Origin: Pseudomonas sp. ICMP22404
GTDB lineage: Bacteria; Pseudomonadota; Gammaproteobacteria; Pseudomonadales; Pseudomonadaceae
Length of the DNA stretch: 64,000 nucleotides
NCBI RefSeq assembly: GCF_006227205.1
Contig: NZ_VCNG01000008.1
Span: forward strand, 124,001-188,000
Reading direction: 5' to 3'
Shown here: positions 22,990 through 32,047 of the stretch, in pieces
Layout of the letters: every line of letters begins with the position of its first letter
Position numbering within the stretch: the first letter of the stretch is position 1
The notes under the pieces: generated by a model
Told to the model about the DNA's origin: nothing
The model's input: the letters and a program-made list of their open reading frames with translations, nothing else
Databases searched by the model: none
Translations under genes and position numbers: made by a program

Positions 22990-24243
22990 TTATCCACAGG
23001 CTGTTTCACCTTGGCAACGCTCTGCCAGCAGCATCAGATTTCGCGGCGTAATGGGTGTTTCGCAGAAAGTGCCAAGGCGAACGTCGTAGCCTTTTTCAGT
23101 CAGGAAAAGTGCTCGATCCAATGCCAGCCAAAGCTCCAGCGGCCGTCGGAACAGGCCGCGCACCAGTTCCAGGTTACGCACCTCGATCAAGCGTTGATGA
23201 CCCGCTGCTTCCAAGGCGGCCCAATCCGGCGTGCCGGTGATAGAGAGGTTTTTCAGGGCTGCCAGATCGATGCAGTACTGGGCGAAGGATTTATCCAGCC
23301 ACGCGGTGGGTAACGAGGGGGTGGGGAGGTAGTCGTTGTGGCCTCGGATCTGTCGTTGCAGCAGGTCGAAACCCAGGCGCCGGGCCATGGACTGATCTCG
23401 TTGTCTGCGCACCCGGGCCCCGGCGGTAACGGTTTCGGTCAGTGGCAGGCCGAGATCATCGACGGACAACTGCAGGGCGGAGCCTCGGGCGGCGCTGGAC
23501 AGTGGCTGATAATGGTCAGCGTTGATGCGGTTATAGCAGCAGGGTGCAATAGCTAACTGGGCGCAACCGGCGGCGCTGGCCAGTTGCATCAGCCGGACGT
23601 GCAGGTCGCCACAGGCGTGCAGGGCTACTGGCGTGTGCTCGGTCTGGATCGCTTGGGCCGCCTCCGGTGCCAATACGTCTTGTTGCAGATGCGTGGCGGC
23701 CAGGTGGTGACGCTGGCTCAGTTGCTGGCCGTTGACGACCAATGCGGGATCGTATTCCAGGCAGGTCAGCTGTTGATCGCCGTGCAGCAAGCGTCTGCCG
23801 AGGTGGCCTTTGCCGGCGCACCAGTCGAGCCAATGGGTCGGTTCGGTGGAGAATTGCAGGCGGCTGGCGAAGGCTTCGATCTGCTGCCACTTGCGACCGG
23901 GCACGTCGACCTTGAGGCGCTGGGTCGGTGTTTCGAGCTGTTTGCCGGGTAATGCTGCGACGGTGCTCAATGCGTGGGAAAGCGTCGCTAGCTCCGGAAA
24001 CGGCGCTGGCGCCTGTTCAGTCAGCCAGGGCTGGTGATGGTCGTTCTCTGCGTCTTCCAGCGAGCGCCTGCGTAGCCACTGGGCGAGTTCCGGATGGGAC
24101 GCTTCCCAAGGCAGTTGCAAGTGGGTAAACGGGCGTGGTTTCCACAGCCTCTGGTGTGCCGTGAGAAATCCATCCAGCTCGATGAAACGGGCGAGCAGCG
24201 CTGCGCCCGTCAACACGTCGGTTTCAGCGCCCCTGGCAGGCAT
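22990..24243 (-). CDS. SAM-dependent methyltransferase-like protein
   Basis: A 417-residue protein with a Rossmann-type SAM site, WLDWCAGKGHLGRRLL (about 138-153), then LEYDPALV and the ALHACGDLHVRL block, and APCCYNRI. The pattern resembles the METTL25/methyltransferase-domain family with conserved Cys pairs. The target is unknown. Its start lies 20 nt inside hisM-like 24224-24913, so it is the last gene of the ABC-transporter operon, though a functional link to amino-acid uptake is not obvious. Confidence 0.8.
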   Translation of the reverse strand: MPARGAETDVLTGAALLARFIELDGFLTAHQRLWKPRPFTHLQLPWEASHPELAQWLRRRSLEDAENDHHQPWLTEQAPAPFPELATLSHALSTVAALPGKQLETPTQRLKVDVPGRKWQQIEAFASRLQFSTEPTHWLDWCAGKGHLGRRLLHGDQQLTCLEYDPALVVNGQQLSQRHHLAATHLQQDVLAPEAAQAIQTEHTPVALHACGDLHVRLMQLASAAGCAQLAIAPCCYNRINADHYQPLSSAARGSALQLSVDDLGLPLTETVTAGARVRRQRDQSMARRLGFDLLQRQIRGHNDYLPTPSLPTAWLDKSFAQYCIDLAALKNLSITGTPDWAALEAAGHQRLIEVRNLELVRGLFRRPLELWLALDRALFLTEKGYDVRLGTFCETPITPRNLMLLAERCQGETACG

Positions 24244-24913
24244 CGACGCGTAACCAACGTTCCAACTGCTTGAAGCCTTGCACCAGCAGGAACGCTATCA
24301 CCAGGTAGAACAAACCAGCCGCGAAAAAGATCTCCACGGGCAGGTAGGTTCGGGCAATGATGGTGCGGGCCATACCGGTGAGTTCCAGCAGGGTCACGGT
24401 GCTCGCCAGGGCGCTGGCCTTGAGCATCAGGATCACTTCGTTGCTATAGGCCGGCAGCCCGATGCGCGCGGCGCGCGGCAGCATGATGTAGAACAGCGCC
24501 TTGGGCCGCGACATGCCCAGGGCTCGCGCGGCTTCGATCTCGCCTTTGGGGATGGCCTGGATCGCGCCGCGCAGAATCTCGGCGATGTAGGCGGCGGTGT
24601 GCAGGGTCATGGTGGCGGTGGCGCACCAGAACGGATCCCGCAGGTACGGCCACAATGCGCTGCTGCGTACGGCATCGAATTGCGCCAGGCCGTAATAGAC
24701 CAGAAACAGTTGGACCAGCAGCGGCGTGCCGCGGAAAAAGAAAATGTAGGCGTAGGGCAGTGCCCGCACGTACCACAGGCGCGAGGAACGGGCGATGCCC
24801 AGCGGAATCGCCAGCAGCAGGCCGGCGATCACGGCTATGGCGACCAGCTCCAGGGTCAGGGTCGCGCCCTGGGCCAGTTTCGGCAACCACTTGATGATGA
24901 CTTCCCAGTTCAT
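24224..24913 (-). CDS. hisM: Basic amino-acid ABC transporter permease (HisM type)
   Basis: A 229-residue inner-membrane permease with five or so helices and the EAA loop EAARALGMSRPKALFYIMLPRA (split here as EAARALGMS and LFYIMLPRA). The ATG at 24913 overlaps the upstream permease stop (ATGA). It forms a heterodimer with the HisQ-type permease next door, driven by the HisP-type ATPase. The longer open frame reaching 25525 is an overlapping-frame artefact. Substrate within the Lys/Arg/Orn/His group is not certain. Confidence 0.9.
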   Translation of the reverse strand: MNWEVIIKWLPKLAQGATLTLELVAIAVIAGLLLAIPLGIARSSRLWYVRALPYAYIFFFRGTPLLVQLFLVYYGLAQFDAVRSSALWPYLRDPFWCATATMTLHTAAYIAEILRGAIQAIPKGEIEAARALGMSRPKALFYIMLPRAARIGLPAYSNEVILMLKASALASTVTLLELTGMARTIIARTYLPVEIFFAAGLFYLVIAFLLVQGFKQLERWLRVDACQGR

Positions 24914-25605
24914 TGGGTGCTCCTGGCAAAGCCGCGGGCGGCGCGTCGTTCCAGCAGGTGCATGCCGATCATGGCGAGGACTGTCAGGCCCAGGTACATG
25001 AACGCGGCCACCATGTAGAAGGTGAAGGGTTGCTTGGACACGGTCACGCCGATCTGTGCGTGGCGCATGATTTCTTCCAGGCCGATCACCGAGACCAGTG
25101 CGGTGTCCTTCATCAGGATCATGAAAAGATTGCCCAGGCCCGGCAGGGCAATGCGCCACATCTGCGGCATGATCAATTTGGTGAAGATCCGCCATTTCGA
25201 CAGGCCCAAGGCCACGCCGGCTTCGCGGTGACCTTTGGGGATCGCCAGGATTGCGCCACGAAACACTTCCGTGGCGTAGGCGCCAAAGCACAGGCCCAAG
25301 GCGATGACACCGGCGGAGAAAGGATTGAGGGCCAGGTCCGGGTTGCCGAAGTACTTGCCCAAGGCTCCCATCAGATTGATGGTGCCGAAGTAGATCAGCA
25401 GCACCCAGAGCAATTCCGGGACGCCGCGGACCAGGGTCGAATAGGTGCCGCCAAGCCATTGCAGCGGCTTGTGGGCAGAGGTCTTGGCCAAGGCGCCGAG
25501 CAGGCCGAGCACCAGTCCCAGGCACAGGGCCGAGAGCGCCAGTTTGACGGTCATCAGTGCGCCGGCGGCAAGCGCCGGGCCGAATCCGTAGAGGTCGATC
25601 ATCAT
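24910..25605 (-). CDS. hisQ: Basic amino-acid ABC transporter permease (HisQ type)
   Basis: A 231-residue inner-membrane permease. The EAA-type loop is visible as HREAGVALGLSKWRIFTKLI, followed by MPQMWRIALPGLGN. Membrane helices cover most of the rest. It is followed with 4-nt overlap by the HisM-type permease. Gene order ATPase, binding protein, Q, M matches the polar amino-acid uptake family. Confidence 0.92.
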   Translation of the reverse strand: MMIDLYGFGPALAAGALMTVKLALSALCLGLVLGLLGALAKTSAHKPLQWLGGTYSTLVRGVPELLWVLLIYFGTINLMGALGKYFGNPDLALNPFSAGVIALGLCFGAYATEVFRGAILAIPKGHREAGVALGLSKWRIFTKLIMPQMWRIALPGLGNLFMILMKDTALVSVIGLEEIMRHAQIGVTVSKQPFTFYMVAAFMYLGLTVLAMIGMHLLERRAARGFARSTQ

Positions 25606-25683
25606 GGGTATGTGTTCATATCGCGGCAGGCTTTGCTAAGGGTCGGCGCTGCAATGCAGCAGCGCCGACCAGGCGCATTCGCA

Positions 25684-26439
25684 TCAGTAGATGCTGAACG
25701 GGAAGTACTTGTCGTTGATCTTTTTATAGGTGCCGTCGGCAACAATTTCCTTCAGCGCGGCGTTCAGGTTGTTGCGCAGGCCGTCGTCACCCTTGCGCAC
25801 GGCGATGCCGATCTTGTCGCTTTCCACCACCGGGTCGCCCTTGAATTCATAGGCTCGGCCGGCATCGGTTTTCAGCCAGTCGTAGTTCACGTATTTGTCC
25901 GCCAGGATCGCGTCGACGCGACCGGAAGTCAGGTCCAGGTAGGCATTTTCCTGGGTGTCGTAGAGCTTGGCAGTGATATCGCTGCCCAGTTCGTCTTCCA
26001 GCCAGGTGCCGGCGAGGGTCGCGCGTTGAGCACCGATGACCTTGCCTTTGAGCGAAGCCTTATCGGTCTTGAACTCGACATTCTTCGGTGCGATGAATTG
26101 CAGTTTGTTGGAGTAGTACGGGTCGGTGAAGTCCACGGCCTGCTTACGCTCTTCGGTGATCGATAGAGAGGAAATCAGGAAGTCGAACTTCTTGGCGTTC
26201 AGGGCCGGGATGATCCCGTCCCAATCGGAGGTGACCACTTCGCATTCGACTTTCATCTTGGCGCACAGGGCATCGCCGATGTCTTTGTCGAAGCCCACCA
26301 CTTGGCCGCTGGCGTCTTTGTTGTTGAACGGCGGGTACGCCGCTTCGATGCCCATCTTCAGTTTCTCGGCTGCCATGGCGTTGGCCGAGAACACCAGGCT
26401 GGCAGCTGCGGCCAAAAGGAATTTCTTGTAAGTCTGCAT
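25684..26439 (-). CDS. Periplasmic basic amino-acid-binding protein
   Basis: A 251-residue precursor. The ATG at 26439 begins a signal peptide ending NAMA-A (about residue 23). The mature N terminus KLKMGIEAAYPPFNNKD is the classic start of the HisJ/ArgT (LAO) family, with VGFDKDIGDALCAKM and FLISSLSITEERKQAVDFTDPYY following. It delivers lysine/arginine/ornithine or histidine to HisQM. It lies 13 nt downstream of the ATPase gene. Confidence 0.93.
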   Translation of the reverse strand: MQTYKKFLLAAAASLVFSANAMAAEKLKMGIEAAYPPFNNKDASGQVVGFDKDIGDALCAKMKVECEVVTSDWDGIIPALNAKKFDFLISSLSITEERKQAVDFTDPYYSNKLQFIAPKNVEFKTDKASLKGKVIGAQRATLAGTWLEDELGSDITAKLYDTQENAYLDLTSGRVDAILADKYVNYDWLKTDAGRAYEFKGDPVVESDKIGIAVRKGDDGLRNNLNAALKEIVADGTYKKINDKYFPFSIY

Positions 26440-26452
26440 ATGCACTGCTCCG

Positions 26453-27226
26453 TTAGCGGTTGCTGGACATGAATTGTTTGCAGCGCGCCGAAAGCGGGTT
26501 TTCGAAGACCTGCTGTGGCGATCCTTGTTCTTCGACCAGGCCCTGATGGAGGAATACCACTTCACTGGAAACCTGACGGGCGAACCCCATTTCGTGGGTC
26601 ACCAGCAGCATGGTGCGACCTTCTTCGGCCAGGGCGCGGATCACATTAAGTACTTCCTGGACCATTTCCGGGTCAAGGGCGGAGGTGGGCTCGTCGAACA
26701 GGATCACCTTGGGCTGCATCGCCAGGGTGCGGGCGATGGCAGCGCGTTGCTGTTGGCCGCCAGACAGCTCGGCAGGATAGGCGTGGCGCTTGTCGGCGAT
26801 GCCGACCTTGGCCAGCAAGGCTTCGGCTACTTCAACCGCTTCGGCCTTACTCTGGCCGAGCACCCGGCGTGGGGCTTCGGTGATGTTGTCGAGCACGCTC
26901 ATGTGGGGCCAGAGGTTAAAGTTTTGAAACACAAAACCAATCTCACTGCGCATGCGATTGATCTGTTTGCCGTCGGCTGCCACCAGCTCACCGTTTTTCG
27001 CGGCCTTGAGCTTGAGCGCTTCACCGGCCACCAGGATCTCGCCCTGATTGGGATTCTCCAGCAGGTTGATGCAGCGCAGGAACGTGGACTTGCCGGAGCC
27101 GGAGGAGCCCAGGATCGAGATCACATCGCCGTCGCGGGCGGTCAGCGAGACGCCTTTGAGCACCTCCAACTGTCCGTAGCGTTTGTGCAGGTTGCGGATT
27201 TCAAGCGCGGGCGTGGCCTGGGCCAT
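26453..27226 (-). CDS. hisP: Basic amino-acid ABC transporter ATPase (HisP type)
   Basis: A 257-residue ATPase with Walker A GSSGSGKST, the Q-loop FQNFNLWPHM, signature LSGGQQQRAAIAR, Walker B VILFDEP and the H-loop LLVTHE. It is the first gene of the operon and powers the HisQM permease pair. Confidence 0.95.
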   Translation of the reverse strand: MAQATPALEIRNLHKRYGQLEVLKGVSLTARDGDVISILGSSGSGKSTFLRCINLLENPNQGEILVAGEALKLKAAKNGELVAADGKQINRMRSEIGFVFQNFNLWPHMSVLDNITEAPRRVLGQSKAEAVEVAEALLAKVGIADKRHAYPAELSGGQQQRAAIARTLAMQPKVILFDEPTSALDPEMVQEVLNVIRALAEEGRTMLLVTHEMGFARQVSSEVVFLHQGLVEEQGSPQQVFENPLSARCKQFMSSNR

Positions 27227-27503
27227 GTGCGGTCCTCATGATATGTGCTCCCTTGCTGTTGGCAGCCTTCCTTGGCGAGGCGGCCAAGCTAGCATGCGTC
27301 CGAATGGCCGCCAACAGCGCTACGGGTGGTAAACCGGTGATGTGCGGCAGCTTGTCGCATCGGCACAGCAGACTGTCGCGCCATCAACAACCGAACGGCT
27401 GTTTGAACCGTGTTTGCCGGTGAAAAATCCCGGGGAGTCGCGTAAAAAAAGGCGCGATGGTGCCAGCTTTGGACGGGGGTTGGAAGGGTTAACCGGATGA
27501 GCG

Positions 27504-27920
27504 TTACTCAGGCCCTTTCACAACGGTCCAATCTTCGGTGCGCAGTCCCGGAACTCTTTCAAACTCCTTCAGATTGTTGGTTATCACGATCAGCCCGAGA
27601 GAACGGGCATGGCCGGCAATCATTTGGTCGTAAGGGCCGATTGGCTTGCCTGCCTTCGCCAGTTCGGCTCGAATCATTCCGGTATGTGCGGCAGCTTCAT
27701 AACCAAATGGTAGAACCTCAAGGCGAGCACAGAAGCCTTCGATGACGGCGAGATTTCTTTCTGGGGCGCAAGACTTTTCTGCGCCGTAGATCAGCTCCAT
27801 CAGCGTAACGGCACTAATGCAAAGCTGGCCGTGATGCAGATTGAAAGCTTCTCTGACCATCTGGGGTTTGTTCTTGATGGTGAAAATACAGATGTTGGTA
27901 TCCAGCATGAATTTGATCAT
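27504..27920 (-). CDS. vapC: VapC-type PIN-domain toxin
   Basis: A 138-residue PIN-domain ribonuclease. Acidic catalytic residues are visible: Asp7 in MLDTNI, Glu42 in LMELIYG, Asp98 in GPYDQMIAGHA. The closing ITNNLKEFERVPGLRTEDW block is the pattern of the tRNA(fMet)-cleaving VapC group. It follows the antitoxin gene directly (stop at 27921 abuts). Confidence 0.93.
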   Translation of the reverse strand: MIKFMLDTNICIFTIKNKPQMVREAFNLHHGQLCISAVTLMELIYGAEKSCAPERNLAVIEGFCARLEVLPFGYEAAAHTGMIRAELAKAGKPIGPYDQMIAGHARSLGLIVITNNLKEFERVPGLRTEDWTVVKGPE

Positions 27921-28151
27921 TTAGAAGGATTCACGCTCCTGATCGGCGGGCTGATCGCGGTCTGTCATAAAGTCAGCTGTCACGGTATCTCCATCGAACC
28001 AGCTGTCCCATGCTTCTCCGGCCGGGGTAATGATTCGGGCTCTGCCGACGGCGATTACATCTACGCGCTTCACGTCGCTTGGCATCGCCACTGCTTTGGG
28101 AAGCCGGACCGCTTGGCTGCGGTTGCTCATGAAAAGGGTGGTTTGTTCCAT
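27921..28151 (-). CDS. vapB: VapB-type antitoxin
   Basis: A 76-residue protein from ATG 28151. The AbrB/SpoVT-like swapped-hairpin DNA-binding part is SNRSQAVRLPKAVAMP, followed by the C-terminal toxin-binding tail rich in acidic residues (WDSWFDG). It precedes vapC without a gap. Confidence 0.92.
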   Translation of the reverse strand: MEQTTLFMSNRSQAVRLPKAVAMPSDVKRVDVIAVGRARIITPAGEAWDSWFDGDTVTADFMTDRDQPADQERESF

Positions 28152-28325
28152 CAGGAGTCCTCCACGAATCCAAAAATCCAAGCGTAGGCTACCACTGGGA
28201 TATGGCGATGGGATATACGATTCTGACGCCTGCCGGTGGCGCGGATGCTTCCAATCGATCTAAACCTACGACTGCAACCCGAATCAAAAGGGAACCTGTA
28301 TGGGCGAACCGTGGGAGTTATCGCC

Positions 28326-28775
28326 ATGAAGCTTTTTCGTTGCTTTTTGTTGCCCTTCACGAGCGTAGGGGTATTACTTTTTTCCATCATGCTCAACGCC
28401 ACCAACCTCGCTCCAATAGACAGCGCCGGCGTGCAGGTTCAGCCGCTGCAGCAAAACGGCATCACCTACCTGTCCGGTGGTATCGGCGAAGACGAAGCCC
28501 GGGCCATCGGGCAGGCGCACGGGTACAACCTGCACATGACTTTTGCGGTCGGGCCTGAAAACAAATACATCCCGGATGTGCACGTCACGATTCACAACGC
28601 GTCGGGGCAAACACTGCTGACGCTGGATGACGCGGGACCGCTGGTTTATGTGCAACTGCCGCCGGGCAAATACACCGTGATGGCGACACGCAATGGTGAA
28701 GAGCACCGCGACACCGCCGACATCGGCAGCGGGGCCGCACGCAATCTGGTGTTCCATTGGAACGGTGACGAATAG
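28326..28775 (+). CDS. Exported protein with carboxypeptidase-regulatory-like domain
   Basis: A 149-residue precursor from the ATG at 28326. The signal peptide covers about residues 1-25. The mature part includes a beta-sandwich pattern DVHVTIHNASGQTLLTLDDAGPLVYVQLPPGKYTVMA (read as VHVTIHNASGQ and LPPGKYTVMATRNGE), typical of transthyretin-like/CarboxypepD regulatory domains. Probably periplasmic. Function unknown; it converges on the gene at 28785. Confidence 0.75.
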   Translation: MKLFRCFLLPFTSVGVLLFSIMLNATNLAPIDSAGVQVQPLQQNGITYLSGGIGEDEARAIGQAHGYNLHMTFAVGPENKYIPDVHVTIHNASGQTLLTLDDAGPLVYVQLPPGKYTVMATRNGEEHRDTADIGSGAARNLVFHWNGDE

Positions 28776-28784
28776 CCCGTCGAC

Positions 28785-29231
28785 TTACTCGCCGGCGGGT
28801 TCTTCCATCGATTGGCGATAACGGTCCAGCGCTTCGCCGAAGTCCTCGATGAATTCAGGGGTGCTGAGCCAGCGCTGTGCCGTTTCGCGGTCCATGTCGT
28901 CGACCCACATGCGGTAGTCCACCAGCATGTCGGCGGCCAGGTTGGTTGCCGCCATGCTTTCGTTCTCGGCGTTCTTCAGGTCCAGCAGGCCCGGACGTTC
29001 GCTGATCATCACGCTCAGGGAAGAAAGCAGCGTGTCGAGCAATTCGCTTCGGCTGACGGCTTCGGCTTCACGCAGTTTGGCGAACAGCTCCAGCACATAG
29101 ACGGGCGGCTGCGCGGTGGCGTGGGCCGGGTCGCCATACATTGGAATGGATTTACGCCCGGTCATGCGGATCTGCTTGGCTTTGTCTTTGGCACGCTTGG
29201 CGCGTTTCTGCTGCTTATTCAGTGAGGCCAT
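28785..29231 (-). CDS. Conserved-type hypothetical protein, paralogue of 30671-31078
   Basis: A 148-residue protein beginning MASLNKQQKRAKRAKDKAKQ, a strongly basic N-terminal segment suited to nucleic-acid or ribosome binding, followed by an acidic helical domain. The same layout and opening occur in the gene at 30671-31078. No known domain is recognised. Confidence 0.7.
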   Translation of the reverse strand: MASLNKQQKRAKRAKDKAKQIRMTGRKSIPMYGDPAHATAQPPVYVLELFAKLREAEAVSRSELLDTLLSSLSVMISERPGLLDLKNAENESMAATNLAADMLVDYRMWVDDMDRETAQRWLSTPEFIEDFGEALDRYRQSMEEPAGE

Positions 29232-29372
29232 TGGGCTTCGGTTTCCAATTCGTCAGGTGGCAGCCCCCGGCTCAAGCCATTTCGGCACGGTCGGTAGTCT
29301 GTGAGGCGGGTAGTTTACCGCTTCGGACTCGGATAATGCCCTTGGAACGCATCGCGAATCAGCGCCAGGGTG

Positions 29373-30431
29373 TCAGTGGCCTTCAGCCGGCATGCCCGAT
29401 GGTCGCTCTTCAAGTCGGGCACGCTCACGATCCAACTCATTGCGCAGTTCTTCTTCTGTCGGGAGTACAAGTTGGTATTGGCTGGCGAAGAGCTGTTCGT
29501 TGCCTTGCAGCACTGAGTAGCGCACCACCGACTCGTCCTTCTGCGTACAGAGAATGATGCCGACGGTGGGTTTGTCATCCGGGCCGCGTCTCAGGTCGTC
29601 GTAGAGGCGGACGTACATGTCCATCTGGCCGATGTCCTGGTGGCTGAGTTCGCCGCGCTTGAGGTCGACAATCACAAAGCATTTGAGCAGATAGTTGTAG
29701 AACACGAGGTCGACGTAGAAGTCCTTGCCCTCGGTGCTGATGCGCTGCTGACGGGCAACGAAGGCGAAGCCCTTACCCAGTTCGAGGAGGAATCCCTGCA
29801 ACTGGTCGATCAGGGCTTGTTCCAGATCGGTTTCCAGCAGGAGACCGGCATTGGGCAGTCCGAGAAACTCCAGGACGACCGGATCCCGAACGATATCCCT
29901 GGGGCCGAGATCCAGTGCTTTCAGGTTGGCCGAGGCCTCCTGCTTCACCTTGGGCCGGTCGCGGCTTGCCAGCAGGCGCTCGTAGTAGAAGGTTCCGATT
30001 TGCCGTTCCAGGGCGCGGGTGGACCAGTTCTGCGTGGCGGTTTCGTTCATGTACCAATGCCGGGCGTTATCGTTTTCCACCCGGAGAAGCGTGCGGTAGT
30101 GGGTCCAGCTCAATTCGTGACGCAGTGCGTCACACTTTGGAAATGCCTGATAAAAAAGCCGCATATAACGCAGATTCGAGGCATCGAACCCTTTTCCAAA
30201 CTTCGCCGTAAGTGTTTTTGCCAGAATTGGCAGCAGTTGTTTCCCATAAGCCGCCCGCTCAGCTCCTCGCTGCTCGAATTCAACGATATGCCGGCCGATC
30301 TGCCAGCAGGTCTGTACTTGAAGGGTATCAACGGCGCGCAGCACTTTACGACGTGCCTGCTGGATCAGTTCACCGAGTTCGTTGATCAGTGGCGCAAGCT
30401 TTGGATCGTCTTGGGATAAAAGTGGACTCAT
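29373..30431 (-). CDS. DUF1016/YhcG-type PDDEXK nuclease
   Basis: A 352-residue protein. The N-terminal half is the DUF1016 DNA-binding-like region (QTCWQIGRHIVEFEQRG; SNLRYMRLFYQAFP; LSWTHYRTLLRVEN), the C-terminal half a PDDEXK nuclease: GKDFYVDLVFYN and FVIVDLKRG supply the acidic and Lys residues. The family occurs with restriction-modification systems and mobile elements. Here it stands alone between two paralogous small genes, which suggests insertion of a gene cassette. Confidence 0.9.
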   Translation of the reverse strand: MSPLLSQDDPKLAPLINELGELIQQARRKVLRAVDTLQVQTCWQIGRHIVEFEQRGAERAAYGKQLLPILAKTLTAKFGKGFDASNLRYMRLFYQAFPKCDALRHELSWTHYRTLLRVENDNARHWYMNETATQNWSTRALERQIGTFYYERLLASRDRPKVKQEASANLKALDLGPRDIVRDPVVLEFLGLPNAGLLLETDLEQALIDQLQGFLLELGKGFAFVARQQRISTEGKDFYVDLVFYNYLLKCFVIVDLKRGELSHQDIGQMDMYVRLYDDLRRGPDDKPTVGIILCTQKDESVVRYSVLQGNEQLFASQYQLVLPTEEELRNELDRERARLEERPSGMPAEGH

Positions 30432-30670
30432 CGAATATCAGCCGAAGTGGTGGGCGGTCCAGAAAAGGATGCTCCAATCGGTATTTCGATGATGCCGGAC
30501 GAGGCTGATTGACCTGGATGAAAAGCGACAGATACATGCAGGATCGGTTTGAGGCAGCGTTATGTCTGTTGCGTCAGAACCTGTAGGCGCTGTCCAAAGA
30601 AAGTGTCGGTGTGCGGAAAGTTCTGACGCAGGCTACCCAGTTTGACCGGGCAGCCTCGTAGTCACCGAAG

Positions 30671-31078
30671 TTAATCAGACGCTTGCGTCAGTTGCCGGGA
30701 TGCTGCGACGTAATCGGCCTGGAACTGGGGACTTTCGACCCAGTCCAGTGCAGTTTGCTCGTCAACTCCTGTGGTCAGGCGACGGTATTCGATCAAGGCG
30801 GTAAAGATGAAGTCCGTGGCTTCTTCCTCACCTTCCTGTTCCAGCACCAGCGCCAGCAGTGGATGCCCGAGGAAGGCCGCGCACATGGCCTGCTGACTGA
30901 CTTTTTCAGCCATGCGCATCTGGTTGAACAGATCGGACAGATCCACCGTTTCCAGATCGATGCGCTCATCGTTCGGGTCCAGGAAGTCGTTCGGCGCAGC
31001 GGCACGTTGAACGCGGTTCTGCTTGGCTTTCGCTTTGGCGCGCTGGTTACGTTTCTGCTGTTTGTTCGCCGATGCCAT
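30671..31078 (-). CDS. Conserved-type hypothetical protein, paralogue of 28785-29231
   Basis: A 135-residue protein beginning MASANKQQKRNQRAKAKAKQN, again a basic N-terminal arm followed by an acidic helical domain. It shares start and architecture with the protein at 28785-29231. Function unknown. Confidence 0.7.
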   Translation of the reverse strand: MASANKQQKRNQRAKAKAKQNRVQRAAAPNDFLDPNDERIDLETVDLSDLFNQMRMAEKVSQQAMCAAFLGHPLLALVLEQEGEEEATDFIFTALIEYRRLTTGVDEQTALDWVESPQFQADYVAASRQLTQASD

Positions 31079-31143
31079 GGGCCGGATTCCTGACGTGAAT
31101 TAAGGCTGTATATCCTACAGCCTCAAGGCCAATGCTTCGAACC

Positions 31144-31473
31144 TCAATCCACCACGAACAAGGTGGCACCCTGGGAGGTCGAAGAACGATGGGGCTCGGC
31201 CTGGTCGGCCACCTGGTAGCTCATGCCAGCCTTGAGCACGAAGTGCCGTCCATCCTCCAGCTCGGTGTTCAGCTCACCTTTCAGGCAAAACAGGATGTGC
31301 CCTTTGGTGCACCAGTGGTCAGCGAGGTATCCCGCCGTGTATTCCACCATCCGCACCCGGATGTTCCCGAACTGCCGGGTCCGCCAATATGCCGTTCCGG
31401 TGACGCCTTTGTGTTCGGTCGGTTCGATGGTTGACCAGTCGGTGGTGCCGAAGGGGATGCCGGTGATGTCCAT
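31144..31473 (-). CDS. DHCW-motif cupin-fold protein
   Basis: A 109-residue single-domain cupin from the ATG at 31473. The conserved metal-site region is ADHWCTKGHILFCLKGEL and the later YQVADQAEPHRS. Proteins of this small family are annotated as cupins with a 'DHCW motif'; here the order of the residues is DHWC. Activity unknown. It lies just downstream of the tRNA-Phe terminator. Confidence 0.8.
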   Translation of the reverse strand: MDITGIPFGTTDWSTIEPTEHKGVTGTAYWRTRQFGNIRVRMVEYTAGYLADHWCTKGHILFCLKGELNTELEDGRHFVLKAGMSYQVADQAEPHRSSTSQGATLFVVD

Positions 31474-31556
31474 AACGACTCGTTTGTTAGGGAAGGGAGA
31501 GCAACGAGGGGCGAATGTAACTGAGTCGGCGAGACGGTGGAATAAACCCAGGCAAT

Positions 31557-31590
31557 AAAAACCCCGATCAATTGCTTGATCGGGGTTTTC
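31557..31590 (-). terminator. Terminator of tRNA-Phe
   Basis: The stem ACCCCGATCAA/TTGATCGGGGT with T runs lies just past the tRNA 3' end on the minus strand. Confidence 0.9.
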
Positions 31591-31596
31591 GGTATT

Positions 31597-31672
31597 TGGT
31601 GCCCAGAGACGGAATCGAACCGCCGACACGGGGATTTTCAATCCCCTGCTCTACCGACTGAGCTATCTGGGC
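31597..31672 (-). tRNA. tRNA-Phe (anticodon GAA)
   Basis: On the minus strand: GCCCAGATAGCTCAG start, anticodon loop TTGAAAA with GAA, T-arm GGTTCGATTCC, encoded CCA. It is 76 nt, with a paired acceptor stem. Confidence 0.97.
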
Positions 31673-31774
31673 AACGGGGCGCATTAAACGGGTTTTTCAG
31701 GGGGGCGTCAAGCAAGTTTTCAAAAAATATTTAATTATTACCGTCGCTTACGATTCGCCCCCGGTCCGGACAGC

Positions 31775-32047
31775 TTATTCGGACGGCGGCACGTAGCCTT
31801 CGGCCTTGGCGTATTCTTCGCCGGAAAAGAACTTCGCCATCTCGCCCTGGAGGTATTTGCGGTCGTCGGCGTTCATCATGTTCAGGCGTTTTTCGTTGAT
31901 CAGCAGGGTCTGGTGTTTCTGCCAGTCGCCCCAGGCCTTGGCCGAGACGTTGTCGTAGATATCCTGGCCGATGGAACCCGGAAAGGGGGCTCGTTCCAGG
32001 GCGGGCAGTTCTTCTTTGTACTTACGGCACATGATGGTGCGGGTCAT
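31775..32047 (-). CDS. yggX: Oxidative damage protection / Fe(II) trafficking protein
   Basis: A 90-residue YggX protein: MTRTIMCRKYKEELPALERAPFPG start (split MTRTIMCRKYKEEL), conserved Cys7, WQKHQTLLINEKRLN and the FFSGEEY tail. It helps protect Fe-S proteins and is regularly paired with mutY, whose stop overlaps its start by 4 nt. Confidence 0.96.
   Translation of the reverse strand: MTRTIMCRKYKEELPALERAPFPGSIGQDIYDNVSAKAWGDWQKHQTLLINEKRLNMMNADDRKYLQGEMAKFFSGEEYAKAEGYVPPSE

Noticed and set aside
22990..22998. DnaA box TTATCCACA considered as part of an origin
   Set aside because: A single box overlapping a stop codon with no cluster around it; likely chance.
24224..25525. Long minus-strand frame extending the HisM-type permease
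   Set aside because: The extension crosses the HisQ-type gene in another frame; the ATG at 24913 with ATGA overlap is the expected start.
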